A stretch of 64,000 nucleotides of DNA from Parasulfuritortus sp036391875 (GCA_036391875.1 DASVZA010000007.1:62001-126000), one strand, 5' to 3'; positions 1 through 9,882 are shown, counted from the first letter of the stretch. Program-made: numbers and translations. The notes: generated by a model not told the origin, from the letters alone.

Positions 1-2759
1 CAGCCGTAGCGCTGGATGTAGAACCGCTTCATGCCCTGGGTCAGCGCCATGTAGGCCAGCAGGATCAGCGGCAGGATCAGGAAGTAGAGCGCCGGCAGTG
101 GCTGCATCCGGAAGTAATGGGCGAGCGGGCTCATCGGTACGACGATGCCGAAGGCCATGATCAGCCCGGTCATGGTCAGCAACAGCGTGCCGGGGCGGCT
201 CTCGACGAACGGCAGCTTCGCGGTGCGGATCATGTGTACCACCAGGGTCTGGGTCATCAGGCCCTCGATGAACCAGCCGGACTGGAACAGGCTCTGCTTG
301 TCGGGATTGTCGGCGCCGAACACGTACCACATCACCAGGTAGGTGACGATGTCGAACACCGAGCTGGTCGGCCCGAAGTAGATCATGAAGCGGCCGATGT
401 CGGCCGCGTTCCAGCGCTGCGGCCGGCGCACCTGCTCGTCGTCGACGTTGTCGAACGGGATCGCAGTCTGCGAAATGTCGTAGAGCAGGTTCTGGGTCAG
501 GAGCTGGATCGGCAGCATGGGCAGGAAGGGCAGGAAGGCCGAGGCCACCAGCACCGAGAACACGTTGCCGAAGTTGGAACTGGAGGTCATCTTGATGTAC
601 TTCAGCATATTGGCGAAGGTGCGGCGCCCCTCCAGCACGCCCTCCTCCAGCACCATCAGGCTCTTCTCCAGCAGGATGATGTCGGCCGCCTCCTTGGCGA
701 TGTCCACCGCCGTATCGACCGAGATGCCGATATCGGCCGTGCGCAGGGCCGGCGCGTCGTTGATGCCGTCGCCCATGAAACCGACCACGTGGCCGTTGCC
801 TTTCAGCTGGCGGACGATGCGTTCCTTGTGGGCCGGGGTGAGCTTGGCGAAGACGTTGTGCTCCTCGACCGCATGCGCCAGTGCCGCGTCGTCCATGCCC
901 TCGATGTCGCTGCCGAGCAGCACGCCCTGCTGCTCCAGGCCGACCTCGCGGCAGATCTTGGCCGTGACCAGTTCGTTGTCGCCGGTCAGCACCTTGACCG
1001 CCACGCCGTGCTCGGCCAGGGCCCGAATGGCCAGCGCGGTCGATTCCTTGGGCGGGTCGAGGAAGGCGACGTAGCCGATCAGGGTCAGCTCGCTCTCGTC
1101 GGCGATACCGTAGGTCTCCTTGGCCGGCGGCACTTCCTTCATGGCGACAGCGACGACGCGCAGGCCCTCCTCGTTGAGGTCGGCCGTGACCTGGCGGACA
1201 CGGGCCAGGAGTTCCGGAGTCAGCGGCTCGACCCCGGCGCCGTGGCGGACGCGGGCGCAGACGGCGAGGATCTCCTCGACCGCGCCCTTGCAGATCAGCT
1301 CGTGGTGGTCCTCGCGTTCGGACACCACCACCGACATGCGCCGGCGCTGGAAGTCGAACGGAATCTCGTCCACCTTGCGGTAGTTGCGCGCCGGGTTGAG
1401 TTCCCGGTGCACGTCGACGTGCTCCAGCACGGCCACATCGAGCAGGTTCTTGAGGCCGGTCTGGTAGTAGCTGTTGAGGTAGGCCATGGCCAGCGCCTCG
1501 TCCGATTCCTCGCCCCAGATGTCGACGTGGCGGGACAGGAAGATCTTGTCCTGGGTCAGGGTGCCGGTCTTGTCGGTGCACAGCACGTCCATGGCGCCGA
1601 AGTTCTGGATCGCGTCCAGCCGCTTCACGATCACCTTGCGCCGCGACATCACCACCGCGCCCTTGGCCAGGGTCGAGGTGACGATCATGGGCAGCATCTC
1701 GGGCGTGAGGCCGACGGCGATGGACAGCGCGAACAGCAGCGCCTCCATCCAGTCGTGCTTGGTCACGCCGTTGATGAACAGCACCAGCGGCGCCATGACG
1801 AACATGAAGCGGATCAGGAGCCAGCTCACCTTGTTCACGCCGGCCTGGAACGAGGTCGGCGCGCGGTCGGTGGCGGTGACGCGGGAGGCCAGCGCGCCGA
1901 AATAGGTGCGGTTTCCGGTCGCCACCACCACGGCGGTCGCCGAACCGGACACGACGTTGGTGCCCATGAACAGGATGTTGTCGAGTTCGAGCGGGCTGAG
2001 GGTGTTCGGATCGCGCTGGACGGCGAACTTCTCGACCGGCATCGATTCGCCGGTCATGGCCGCCTGGGCCACGAACAGATCCTTGGCGGTCAGCAGCCGG
2101 CAATCGGCCGGGATCATGTCGCCGGCCGAAAGGACGATCACGTCGCCGGGCACTAGGAGCTTGATCGGCACTTCCTCGCGGTGGGCTTCCTTGACGTGCA
2201 GGCGGGCGCTGAAATACTGCTCGAACACCGGCGCGGCATCCTCGGACAGATCGCGCCGCAGGACAGTCGCCGTGGTGCTGACCATCGCCTTGAGCGCATC
2301 GGCGGCCTTGTTCGCCTTGCTCTCCTGCCAGAAGCGCAGCAGGGTCGAGAACACTACCATCGAGCCGATGACGGTGGCCCCCTTCATGTCGTCGGTCAGA
2401 TAGGAAATGCCCGCCAGCAGGGTCAGCAACAGGTTGAACGGGTTGCGGTAGGACAACCACAGGTGGTGCCACCATGGCAGCGGCTTCTCGTGCTCGACCT
2501 CGTTGAGGCCGACCTGCTCGCGGACCTTCTCGGCCTGGGCTTCGCTCAGGCCGTCGGCATGAGTTTCGAGGCGCTCGAACAGGGCCTCGGGCGTGCTAAG
2601 CGCGGCCTGGACCAGGAACTGACTCTGGCCGGGCGGCAGCTCCCGGCTGACGCCGGTCTGGGCCAGCGATTCGAGGATGGTCAACCGGCGGAAGTGGCGG
2701 CCGAGGTGGCGGGCGCGCAGGAAGCCCGCGAAAAGCTCTCTCAGGAGGGGCAGCTTCAT
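1..2759 (-). CDS. mgtA: Magnesium-translocating P-type ATPase, MgtA/MgtB type (C-terminus cut by window edge)
   Basis: P3-type ATPase that brings Mg2+ through the inner membrane using ATP. The phosphorylation motif CTDKTGTLTQD lies near residue 397 (about 1555-1580). TGDNELVT and GDGINDAPAL follow, and hydrophobic helices flank the cytoplasmic domains. About 919 residues are visible with no stop, and the last ones (KRFYIQRYG) resemble the usual MgtA/MgtB end, so only a few residues are missing. I chose the ATG at 2759 because GGAG lies seven bases upstream; the ATG at 2765 leaves no room for a ribosome binding site. The protein is slightly longer than enterobacterial MgtA. It is transcribed away from the ethanolamine genes, and no mgtC or other partner is adjacent. 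Family assignment is firm; MgtA versus MgtB is not decidable here. Confidence 0.95.
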   Translation of the reverse strand, partial: MKLPLLRELFAGFLRARHLGRHFRRLTILESLAQTGVSRELPPGQSQFLVQAALSTPEALFERLETHADGLSEAQAEKVREQVGLNEVEHEKPLPWWHHLWLSYRNPFNLLLTLLAGISYLTDDMKGATVIGSMVVFSTLLRFWQESKANKAADALKAMVSTTATVLRRDLSEDAAPVFEQYFSARLHVKEAHREEVPIKLLVPGDVIVLSAGDMIPADCRLLTAKDLFVAQAAMTGESMPVEKFAVQRDPNTLSPLELDNILFMGTNVVSGSATAVVVATGNRTYFGALASRVTATDRAPTSFQAGVNKVSWLLIRFMFVMAPLVLFINGVTKHDWMEALLFALSIAVGLTPEMLPMIVTSTLAKGAVVMSRRKVIVKRLDAIQNFGAMDVLCTDKTGTLTQDKIFLSRHVDIWGEESDEALAMAYLNSYYQTGLKNLLDVAVLEHVDVHRELNPARNYRKVDEIPFDFQRRRMSVVVSEREDHHELICKGAVEEILAVCARVRHGAGVEPLTPELLARVRQVTADLNEEGLRVVAVAMKEVPPAKETYGIADESELTLIGYVAFLDPPKESTALAIRALAEHGVAVKVLTGDNELVTAKICREVGLEQQGVLLGSDIEGMDDAALAHAVEEHNVFAKLTPAHKERIVRQLKGNGHVVGFMGDGINDAPALRTADIGISVDTAVDIAKEAADIILLEKSLMVLEEGVLEGRRTFANMLKYIKMTSSSNFGNVFSVLVASAFLPFLPMLPIQLLTQNLLYDISQTAIPFDNVDDEQVRRPQRWNAADIGRFMIYFGPTSSVFDIVTYLVMWYVFGADNPDKQSLFQSGWFIEGLMTQTLVVHMIRTAKLPFVESRPGTLLLTMTGLIMAFGIVVPMSPLAHYFRMQPLPALYFLILPLILLAYMALTQGMKRFYIQRYG

Positions 2760-3404
2760 TTTCATTCTCCAATGCCGTCCGCCTTTACCCTCCAATACCC
2801 CTGGGCGTCAGGCTGACGGCGTTTCAGGGTCGTCAGACATAGTTTGCTAAGGTTTTGTTGCAGATTTTGGTCAACATAAAAACGGCACCGACAAGAGGCG
2901 CAGGCCGATGGAGAACCCGTTCCCCCTTGTCGCGGACGAAGATCGAATCGATACGCATAAAAACCCTTTCCCGCACGCGCAGGACACGTACGACGGCGGG
3001 CCACCGCGCCGCGGTGGCGAACAACTCCAAGTTCAAAGGGAAGTAGCCAGGCTGCCGAGAACCGGAAGCCGGAAACCACTGCCCGCCAATCGGCAAGGCA
3101 GCGGCGAGAAGAAATGCCCGCGTTTACCTTGCCTGCAGATCGCCGATATTCAATCGACTACTAGGACTATCCACAGAAGGAAACTCCGAAACGAAAACGG
3201 CGCGATTCTATGCCTGACTCGAGCGACCTAGCAACCTCGCGTACGTTACTTTTCTGATAGGCCATCCTGACCCGTTGCCGAAATGGGATAGCGGCTCCAC
3301 CCCCACCCTCCTACATTTGCGCCAGATCGTCCGCGACTGCGCCGGCCAGCCGGTCACGCCGCGGACCCGTATTCATCGGTCTTCCTGTCCAAAGGAGAAA
3401 TGAA
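2760..3404. other. Long divergent intergenic region between mgtA and the ethanolamine permease
   Basis: This gap of about 645 bases serves as the 5' region of both divergent genes. It is less GC-rich than the flanking genes. On the minus strand a weak promoter-like pair (TTGACC at 2874-2869, TTAGCA at 2850-2845, 18-base spacer) lies about 90 bases upstream of mgtA, leaving a leader that could carry Mg2+-responsive control. I saw no recognisable M-box or other riboswitch. A 41-codon minus-strand reading frame (2958-2833) is present in the leader, but its ribosome binding site is poor. Nothing on the plus strand stands out apart from the AGGAGA before the permease. Confidence 0.4.
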
Positions 3405-4820
3405 ATGAGTCAAACGACGTTGAAGCCCGCCCTGAGCGCCTGGCACATGTGGGGCATCGCGGTCGGCCTGGTGATTTCCGGCGAGTATTTCGGCTGGAGC
3501 TACGGCTGGGCGCAGGCCGGCACCCTGGGCTTCCTGATCACCTCGGTGCTGGTCGCCGCCATGTACACCACCTTCATCTTCAGCTTCACCGAGCTGACCA
3601 CCGCCATTCCCCATGCCGGCGGACCGCTGGCCTACGCCCGGCGCGCCCTGGGCCCGACCGCCGGCTACGTCGCCGGCTTCGCCACCCTGGTCGAGTTCGT
3701 GTTCGCGCCGCCGGCCATCGCCATGGCCATCGGCGCCTACCTCAACGTCCAGTTCCCCGACGTGAGTCCGAAGCTCTTCGCCGTCGGCGCCTACGTGGTG
3801 TTCATGGCGCTCAACATCATCGGCGTGCGGATCGCCGCGACCTTCGAACTGTTCGTCACCCTGCTCGCCATCGTCGAGCTGCTGGTGTTCATGGGCGTGG
3901 TCTCGCCCGGCTTCTCGTTCTCGAATTTCGTCGCCCACGGCTGGGCCGGCCACGACAGCTTCGGCCCGCTCGCCCTGTCCGGCATCGTCGCGGCCATCCC
4001 GTTCGCGATCTGGTTCTTCCTCGCCATCGAGGGCGTCGCCATGGCGGCCGAGGAGGCCAAGGATCCCAAGCGCACCGTGCCGGTGGCCTACATCGCCGGC
4101 ATCCTGACCCTGCTGGTGCTGGCCTTCGGCGTGATGATCTTCGCCGGCGGCGTCGGCGACTGGACCAAGCTGTCCAACATCAACGACCCGCTGCCCCAGG
4201 CCATGAAGCTGGTGGTCGGCGCCCACAGCGGCTGGCTGCACATGCTGGTCTGGATCGGCCTGTTCGGCCTGATCGCCTCCTTCCACGGCATCATCCTGGG
4301 CTACTCGCGCCAGATCTTCGCCCTGGCTCGGGCCGGCTACATGCCCAAGTACTTCGCCGCCGTGCATCCCACCTTCAAGACCCCGCACCGCGCCATCCTG
4401 GCCGGCGGCGTGGTGGGCATCGCCGCCATCTTCAGCGACGAGCTGCTCAGCTTCGGCGGCCAGAGCCTGACCGCCAACATCGTCACCATGTCGGTGTTCG
4501 GCGCCATCGTCATGTACATCATGTCGATGCTCAGCCTGTTCGTCCTGCGCAGGAAGGAGCCTGCCCTGAGCCGGCCCTTCCCGGCCATCATGTACCCGCT
4601 GTTCCCGGGCCTGGCCCTGGTGCTGGCCGTGATCTGCCTGGTCACCATGATCTACTACAACCAGCTCCTGGCCATGCTGTTCGCCGGCCTGCTGGTGCTG
4701 GGCTACGGCTACTTCCTGACCACCAAGGTGCGCCGCGCGGAAGCCGAAGACCACCTGATGCGTGGTCCGTTCGAGACCGTGGCCGAGGAAATCGGCGCCT
4801 ACGAGGCCAACAAGGCGTGA
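3405..4820 (+). CDS. eat: Ethanolamine permease (APC superfamily)
   Basis: A 471-residue inner-membrane transporter with about twelve hydrophobic segments and an amino acid/polyamine/organocation transporter fold. The N-terminal block with ISGEYFGWSYGWAQAGTLGF is typical of the Eat ethanolamine permeases of bacteria that use ethanolamine as a nitrogen or carbon source without microcompartments. The start is set by AGGAGA eight bases before the ATG. The TGA stop overlaps the GTG of eutB, so the two are translationally coupled, and eutC follows. This context supports ethanolamine as the substrate over an amino acid. It is probably induced by ethanolamine through the EutR-like regulator at 25370-26332 (inference). 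Confidence 0.92.
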   Translation: MSQTTLKPALSAWHMWGIAVGLVISGEYFGWSYGWAQAGTLGFLITSVLVAAMYTTFIFSFTELTTAIPHAGGPLAYARRALGPTAGYVAGFATLVEFVFAPPAIAMAIGAYLNVQFPDVSPKLFAVGAYVVFMALNIIGVRIAATFELFVTLLAIVELLVFMGVVSPGFSFSNFVAHGWAGHDSFGPLALSGIVAAIPFAIWFFLAIEGVAMAAEEAKDPKRTVPVAYIAGILTLLVLAFGVMIFAGGVGDWTKLSNINDPLPQAMKLVVGAHSGWLHMLVWIGLFGLIASFHGIILGYSRQIFALARAGYMPKYFAAVHPTFKTPHRAILAGGVVGIAAIFSDELLSFGGQSLTANIVTMSVFGAIVMYIMSMLSLFVLRRKEPALSRPFPAIMYPLFPGLALVLAVICLVTMIYYNQLLAMLFAGLLVLGYGYFLTTKVRRAEAEDHLMRGPFETVAEEIGAYEANKA

Positions 4821-6211
4821 GCTACCGCCACAGCGTCGGCGCGGAGAGCTATGTCTTCCGCGATCTGAAGGACCTCCTCGCCAAGGCGACGCCGGCCCGG
4901 TCCGGCGATTACCTGGCGGGGGTCGCGGCGGGCAGCTACGCCCAGCGGGTCGCGGCCAGGATGTGCCTGGCCGAGGTGCCGCTGAAACGCTTTCTGGAGG
5001 AGATGCTGATCCCCTACGAAAGCGACGAGGTCACCCGCCTCATCTTCGACACCCACGACGCGGCGGCCTTTGCCGAAGTCGCCCACCTCAACGTGGGCGA
5101 CTTCCGCAACTGGCTGCTTTCCGATTCAGCAGACGAAAAGGCTTTGGCCCGCATCGCCCCCGGCGTCACGCCCGAGATGGCGGCCGCGGTGAGCAAGCTG
5201 ATGCGCAACCAGGACCTGATCCTCGTGGCCAGGAAATGCCGCGTGGTGACCGCCTTCCGCAACACCATCGGCCTGCCCGGCCGCCTGTCGGTCCGGCTCC
5301 AGCCCAACCACCCGACCGACGATCCGCGCGGCATCGCCGCCTCGGTGGTCGACGGCCTGCTCTACGGCGCCGGCGACGCGGTGATCGGCATCAACCCGGC
5401 CAGCGACAGCCTCCCCGCCCTGACCGATCTCTATCACCTGCTCGACGAATTCATCCGCGGCTTCGACATCCCCACCCAGTCCTGCGTGCTGACCCACGTC
5501 ACCAACCAGATCCAGATCATGGAACAGGGCGCGCCGGTCGACCTGGTGTTCCAGTCGGTGGCCGGCACCGAGCAGGCCAACCGCGGCTTCGGCATCTCCC
5601 TGTCGATCCTGGAAGAAGCCCGCCAGGCCGCGCTCGCGCTCGGCCGCGGCACGCTGGGCGAGAACGTCATGTACTTCGAGACCGGCCAGGGCTCGGCCCT
5701 GTCCGCCAACGCCCACCACGGCGTTGACCAGCAGACCTGCGAGGCGCGCGCCTACGCCGTCGCCCGCCATTTCAAGCCGCTGCTCATCAACACCGTGGTC
5801 GGCTTCATCGGTCCCGAATACCTGTTCGACGGCAAGCAGATCGTGCGCGCCGGCCTGGAGGACCATTTCTGCGGCAAGCTGATGGGCCTGCCGCTCGGCT
5901 GCGACGTCTGCTACACCAACCACGCCGAGGCCGACCAGGACGACATGGACAACCTGATGACCCTGCTCGCCAGCGCCGGCCTCACCTTCCTGATCGGCGT
6001 GCCCGGCGCCGACGACATCATGCTCAACTACCAGAGCACGTCCTTTCACGACGCCCTCTACCTGCGCCGGCTGCTCGGCCTCAAACCCGCGCCGGAGTTC
6101 GAGCAATGGCTGATGGAGATGGATATCGCCGACCACGACGGCCGCATCCGGCCCATCGGCCCCGACCACCCCCTGCTGGCGCGCGGCCCGCGCGCCCTGC
6201 TCGCGGCCTGA
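4817..6211 (+). CDS. eutB: Ethanolamine ammonia-lyase large subunit
   Basis: Large, active-site subunit of the adenosylcobalamin-dependent lyase that turns ethanolamine into acetaldehyde and ammonia. The protein has 464 residues, close to E. coli EutB. Conserved blocks are visible: NAHHGVDQQTCEARAYAVAR, and LPLGCDVCYTNHAEADQDDM near the cobalamin/substrate site. Translation starts at GTG 4817, overlapping the permease stop by four bases (GTGA), which explains the absence of an ATG and of a separate ribosome binding site. No eutA reactivase, eutH or shell protein genes are near. Acetaldehyde must therefore be handled by an aldehyde dehydrogenase encoded elsewhere. Confidence 0.96.
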   Translation: MSYRHSVGAESYVFRDLKDLLAKATPARSGDYLAGVAAGSYAQRVAARMCLAEVPLKRFLEEMLIPYESDEVTRLIFDTHDAAAFAEVAHLNVGDFRNWLLSDSADEKALARIAPGVTPEMAAAVSKLMRNQDLILVARKCRVVTAFRNTIGLPGRLSVRLQPNHPTDDPRGIAASVVDGLLYGAGDAVIGINPASDSLPALTDLYHLLDEFIRGFDIPTQSCVLTHVTNQIQIMEQGAPVDLVFQSVAGTEQANRGFGISLSILEEARQAALALGRGTLGENVMYFETGQGSALSANAHHGVDQQTCEARAYAVARHFKPLLINTVVGFIGPEYLFDGKQIVRAGLEDHFCGKLMGLPLGCDVCYTNHAEADQDDMDNLMTLLASAGLTFLIGVPGADDIMLNYQSTSFHDALYLRRLLGLKPAPEFEQWLMEMDIADHDGRIRPIGPDHPLLARGPRALLAA

Positions 6212-6218
6212 ACCGAAC

Positions 6219-7004
6219 ATGGCCGGCCGCGACCTCACCACGCCCGACCCCTGGCGCCACCTGCGCAGCTTCACCCGCGCCCGCATCGCCCTCGGCCGCG
6301 CCGGCGACAGCCTGCCGACCGACGAGATTCTCGGCTTCGGCTACGCCCACGCCCTGGCCCGCGACGCCGTGCACCGCCCGCTCGACCTGGCCGCCCTGGC
6401 CGACGAACTGAAGCAGTCGGGCTTCGACACCCTGAACGTGAGAAGCGCCGCGCCCGACCGCTCGGCCTACCTGCTCCGCCCCGACCTCGGCCGCGAACTG
6501 GCGCCGGACAGCGCCGACACCCTGCGCACCCAGCCCGAAAAAGGCTGGGACCTGGTCGCCGTGGTCGGCGACGGCCTCTCCTCCCTGGCTGTCGGCCGCC
6601 ACGCCCGGCCGCTGCTGGAACGTATCCGCGCCGCTCTGCCGCAAGCCTGGCGCTTCGGCCCCGTGGTCCTCGCCAGCCAGGCCCGGGTCGCCCTCGGCGA
6701 CCCCGTCGGCGAACTGCTGCAAGCGAAGATGGTCGCCGTCCTGATCGGCGAGCGTCCCGGCCTCACCTCGCCCGACAGCCTGGGCCTCTACCTCACCCAC
6801 GCCCCGAAGACCGGATGCCAGGACTCGGCGCGCAACTGCATCTCCAATATCCGGCCGGAAGGGCTCGGCTACGACGATGCGGCACGGAAGACGGTCTGGC
6901 TGGCGAAGGAAGGCATGCGACTGGGACTGACCGGGGTGGGCCTCAAGGACCGAAGCGATCAGGAACTGCTGGGGGCGCCTGGAATGCTCGCGACATCCAT
7001 TTAG
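6219..7004 (+). CDS. eutC: Ethanolamine ammonia-lyase small subunit
   Basis: Small subunit that binds adenosylcobalamin together with EutB. It has 261 residues, shorter than the enterobacterial protein because the N-terminal extension linked to microcompartment targeting is missing. The start MAGRDLTTPDPWRHLRSFTR and the conserved segments VVGDGLSSLAV, KMVAVLIGERPGL and TGCQDSARNCISNIRPEGL identify the family. It begins eight bases after the eutB stop and is the last gene of the eat-eutBC operon. The lack of the targeting extension fits the absence of shell genes. Confidence 0.95.
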   Translation: MAGRDLTTPDPWRHLRSFTRARIALGRAGDSLPTDEILGFGYAHALARDAVHRPLDLAALADELKQSGFDTLNVRSAAPDRSAYLLRPDLGRELAPDSADTLRTQPEKGWDLVAVVGDGLSSLAVGRHARPLLERIRAALPQAWRFGPVVLASQARVALGDPVGELLQAKMVAVLIGERPGLTSPDSLGLYLTHAPKTGCQDSARNCISNIRPEGLGYDDAARKTVWLAKEGMRLGLTGVGLKDRSDQELLGAPGMLATSI

Positions 7005-7300
7005 CGCGACTTGGTGCTGCTTTAGCCAGCAGTGACTCTCCCCGTTTTGCTTAATCAGCCAAGCAGTTTGGAGAGCCGGCATTTTGCCACTCCAGCCATG
7101 GCCGACTTTCAATAGCACATACCGCCGGCCATCGGGTTTTCATGCCTTGCCAGGACAGCATCCGTCTCGAACAGCACGTAAATCCCCTGTGGCCCAATAG
7201 GGCCGCGTACCCCAGCTTTCCGGCCCCGCCTCATCATCAGATTCAAGACATCCGGTTCGGATTAACTAAAATATCGGGTAGACGAACACAAATAATCCAC

Positions 7301-8212
7301 ATGAAATCTCTCAAATTATTCTTCCTGATGGTTTTTGGGCTGCTTGGGGGCTGGCATCCTGCCTATGCGGAAGACGTATCGCAACGGGCACAGCTCTATG
7401 CTGAACGACTAAAACAGGACGCCCTGGTTGTCTTGAAGGCAGCGCAGAACAGGCTTGGAGAAGCCGATCAGACATTGCAGGAGACACGTGCGATCGAGGC
7501 GGATGTCAGCAGTTCACGTGATCCCGCTGCGATTGCCGTCGCGCGTGACGCGGTTGCCGAGGCGGAGCGCGGCGTACTCGAAGCGCGACAACTGTCCGAG
7601 AGGGCGAAAGCCCTGCTCGCACGGCGGGAAAAGCAGCTGGACGATACGCGTCTTCTTGCCGCCTTGGAGAAGCGCATGGGCAAGGTACACGGTACGGTTT
7701 TTCCCTTGGAAGGGGAGGTGCGGATGTTCAATGCACAAGGCGAACCCGTCAGCGACCCCTTGCGCCCACTGCAGGTTGGGGACCGCATCGTCACCGGCAA
7801 GGATGGCAGCGCGCGGCTGTTCCTTGCCGGGGGGAACGCCGATGCCTTGCTTGAACCGGGCAGCGAAATGATGATTACCGAGGACAATCTCGATGAGGGA
7901 TTTCGGGCTCGACTGGATAGAGGCTTAGCCAGGATCCGCGCAAACGTTCAGCATTATTTGAAGAGCCGGTTCGAGATCCGTACTCCGGCAGTGGCGATTG
8001 CTGTACGTGGAACGGAATTCTCGGTTCAGGCGTTTCAGGATGGCACCCACGTTGCCGTGACGAAAGGCATGGTTCACGTTACTCCGAATGCTGCGGCTGC
8101 CGAGGCGATTGATCTCAAGGCAGGAGAGGAACGCGAGTGGTCGATGACCGGGGGATGGGGGCCGGTGACGCGGATAGTCCCATCATCAAGCCAAGTCGAT
8201 TGGGGCGATTGA
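7301..8212 (+). CDS. Exported FecR-domain protein
   Basis: A 303-residue secreted or periplasmic protein of unknown role. A signal peptide (residues 1-23, ending AYA) is followed by an alanine/glutamate/arginine-rich segment likely to form a coiled coil (about 30-115). A FecR-like beta domain comes next (about 135-265), seen in LQVGDRIVTGKDGSARLFL and TPAVAIAVRGTEFSV. This is the ligand/surface type of FecR domain, not the TonB-linked anti-sigma type: there is no N-terminal cytoplasmic part or sigma factor gene. I preferred ATG 7301 over an in-frame upstream start at 7142 because it creates the signal peptide. It opens a four-gene operon and shares an ATG/TGA overlap with the next gene. Base composition is clearly more AT-rich than the eut genes. 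Confidence 0.8.
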   Translation: MKSLKLFFLMVFGLLGGWHPAYAEDVSQRAQLYAERLKQDALVVLKAAQNRLGEADQTLQETRAIEADVSSSRDPAAIAVARDAVAEAERGVLEARQLSERAKALLARREKQLDDTRLLAALEKRMGKVHGTVFPLEGEVRMFNAQGEPVSDPLRPLQVGDRIVTGKDGSARLFLAGGNADALLEPGSEMMITEDNLDEGFRARLDRGLARIRANVQHYLKSRFEIRTPAVAIAVRGTEFSVQAFQDGTHVAVTKGMVHVTPNAAAAEAIDLKAGEEREWSMTGGWGPVTRIVPSSSQVDWGD

Positions 8213-9111
8213 TGTTGACCAAGCTGCTCGCGATTACGCTGCTTTCGACGACGGCGTTCCTGACGCTGGCGCCTCGAACCGGACAGGCGGCCTGCTTTCT
8301 ATATTGCCGTTGCTCCGACAGGACCGGTTACGGCGTCAGCAGAAGCTACGGTCCATTCAATTCCACTGCCGCATGCAATGCCGCCGTGAGCAGCTTTACG
8401 ATGCAATGCAAATCCGGAAACCAGGCACATTGGTTCACTGCCTCCTGCTCTCCCGGCTGTTTCAATTGCGAACCTCCTGTCCCCCAAAAAGACAATTCGC
8501 CAAAGCAGGGCTCACCTGCATCGGCTCAGCAACCAAACTGGGATGCCTATCGAAAAGCTCAGGAGGCCAAGGAACAGCGGCAATTCCAGCTCGACATCGA
8601 TAAATTGAAGTCGCAAATGAAGGATGGCGCCGGAATCAATGGTTCGAACGACATCAAGCTGAAGGCACCACCGTCCGAAAGTGCGCTGCACCAGCTTGAA
8701 TGTGCTGGCGAGCAGTCCCGTCCCGGCAATCCGGAGGAACATGGCAAGGACTTGACTCATTCTTCGGCATGCAACGCATCCTTGCCCGATGTGCCCCCGG
8801 TTCCAACCCCGGCTGCTGCGGCAAGCGAAGGCGGAATTTCAAGGATTCAGCTTGATCTGCAACGCAGCATTGCCACGATACGCGAGAAACTTGTCCACCA
8901 AGACAATCAAATAGTACGGCTGGAACAGGCGGTAAAGACCGAGGAGGCCAAGAAAGCGGAACCCGACAAGAGCACGCAGGCAGGCGAAAGCGACGCGTTG
9001 CGCAAGGCCAGAGAGGCTCTTGCCAAGGCAAAGGCCGATCGAGCCCGGACCGCGTCCGAACTGGCCAAGCTCGAAAAACAAGAAGCAGCAAACGCTGCCG
9101 ATAAACCTTGA
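8212..9111 (+). CDS. Cysteine-rich exported protein with C-terminal coiled coil, unknown function
   Basis: I do not recognise this 299-residue protein. It starts with a signal peptide (residues 1-27, ending GQA). A compact cysteine-rich region of about nine cysteines follows (CFLYCRC, ACNAA, MQCK, CSPGCFNCE), likely disulfide-bonded in the periplasm or outside the cell. A low-complexity middle follows, and the C-terminus (about 215-299) is rich in charged and alanine residues with heptad spacing, predicting a coiled coil. The ATG at 8212 overlaps the TGA of the FecR-domain gene, so the two are coupled. The coiled coils in both proteins suggest they may interact (inference). Confidence 0.65.
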   Translation: MLTKLLAITLLSTTAFLTLAPRTGQAACFLYCRCSDRTGYGVSRSYGPFNSTAACNAAVSSFTMQCKSGNQAHWFTASCSPGCFNCEPPVPQKDNSPKQGSPASAQQPNWDAYRKAQEAKEQRQFQLDIDKLKSQMKDGAGINGSNDIKLKAPPSESALHQLECAGEQSRPGNPEEHGKDLTHSSACNASLPDVPPVPTPAAAASEGGISRIQLDLQRSIATIREKLVHQDNQIVRLEQAVKTEEAKKAEPDKSTQAGESDALRKAREALAKAKADRARTASELAKLEKQEAANAADKP

Positions 9112-9124
9112 AAGGACGAAGATC

Positions 9125-9850
9125 ATGAAACGCCACTGGCATCACTGGGCAATCGCCCTCCTGCTGTTGCTGTCCTTCCAGGCAGCCTTCGCGCAGTCGG
9201 ATCGGCTGGAAATGGCTCGGCGCCATATGGTTAGAGGTCTCGCGGCGATTGAAATGGTGAAGTCGAAGGGCGACTTGTCCGAAGCCGCCAAAGAGTTCCG
9301 TGAAGCGACCGAACTCGCGCCGGAGATGGCCGATGCCTGGTACAACCTGGGCACCGTTTTGGCCAAGCAGGAAAAGTATGCCGACGCAGCCGCTGCATAT
9401 CAAAAGTACGTGGATCTGAAACCCGATTCAGCCGATGCGCAAAAGGTTCGCGACGAAATCATCAAGTTGCAGTATCGCCAAGAGCGTCATGATGCCGAAT
9501 TCCAGCCTGGCTGGACCTTGATCGGGACGGCGGAAGACGGCACCAAAGTCTATACCGACAAATCGACGATCAAGAGAACAGAGGCAGGGGGCTCCGTCTT
9601 GACGGTGTGGGACTCGTCCACTCCGCAAAAATTTCGAGAAAACGAGTATTACTCGCTGACTTGGCTTTATGACTTTGACTGCGGAAAGGGAAAGTACCGA
9701 TTGGTGGGGGGCGGGTTGTTTACAGGCCACATGGGAGAGGGAACGTCGCTTGCCACTTTTACGCCTTCGAGTCCGCCGGTCTGGTCGGACATCGCCGAAA
9801 AGCCCGTTATTCCGGAGGTGTTCAAATTGGTCTGCGACAAAGTCAGATAA
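9125..9850 (+). CDS. Exported TPR protein with surface-adhesin-E-like C-terminal domain
   Basis: A 241-residue protein with signal peptide MKRHWHHWAIALLLLLSFQA, then two to three tetratricopeptide repeats (about 28-115; the motif ADAWYNLGTVLAKQEKYADA is a canonical TPR helix pair). The C-terminal domain (about 130-241) has GWTLIG, VYTDKSTIKR, LTVWDSS and FDCGKGKYR, resembling the surface-adhesin protein E family. Signal peptide and repeats argue for a periplasmic or outer-membrane-associated scaffold. The start is ATG 9125, preceded by AAAGGACGAAGA. The next gene contains a second version of the same architecture, so the pair arose by duplication. Confidence 0.75.
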   Translation: MKRHWHHWAIALLLLLSFQAAFAQSDRLEMARRHMVRGLAAIEMVKSKGDLSEAAKEFREATELAPEMADAWYNLGTVLAKQEKYADAAAAYQKYVDLKPDSADAQKVRDEIIKLQYRQERHDAEFQPGWTLIGTAEDGTKVYTDKSTIKRTEAGGSVLTVWDSSTPQKFRENEYYSLTWLYDFDCGKGKYRLVGGGLFTGHMGEGTSLATFTPSSPPVWSDIAEKPVIPEVFKLVCDKVR

Positions 9851-9882
9851 TCGCAAAGAGAATCTGAAGGGGCAAAATCATC

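Noticed and set aside
117..2156. A 679-codon plus-strand open frame rich in His, Gln and Gly
   Set aside because: It is the antisense shadow of mgtA: composition is non-protein-like and the minus strand encodes an intact P-type ATPase.
2833..2958. A 41-codon minus-strand frame in the mgtA leader, a possible regulatory leader peptide
   Set aside because: The ribosome binding site is weak, the composition is not Pro/Asp-rich like known mgt leaders, and nothing shows it is translated.
3405..7004. An ethanolamine microcompartment locus
   Set aside because: No shell proteins, and EutC lacks the N-terminal targeting extension; only permease and lyase are present.
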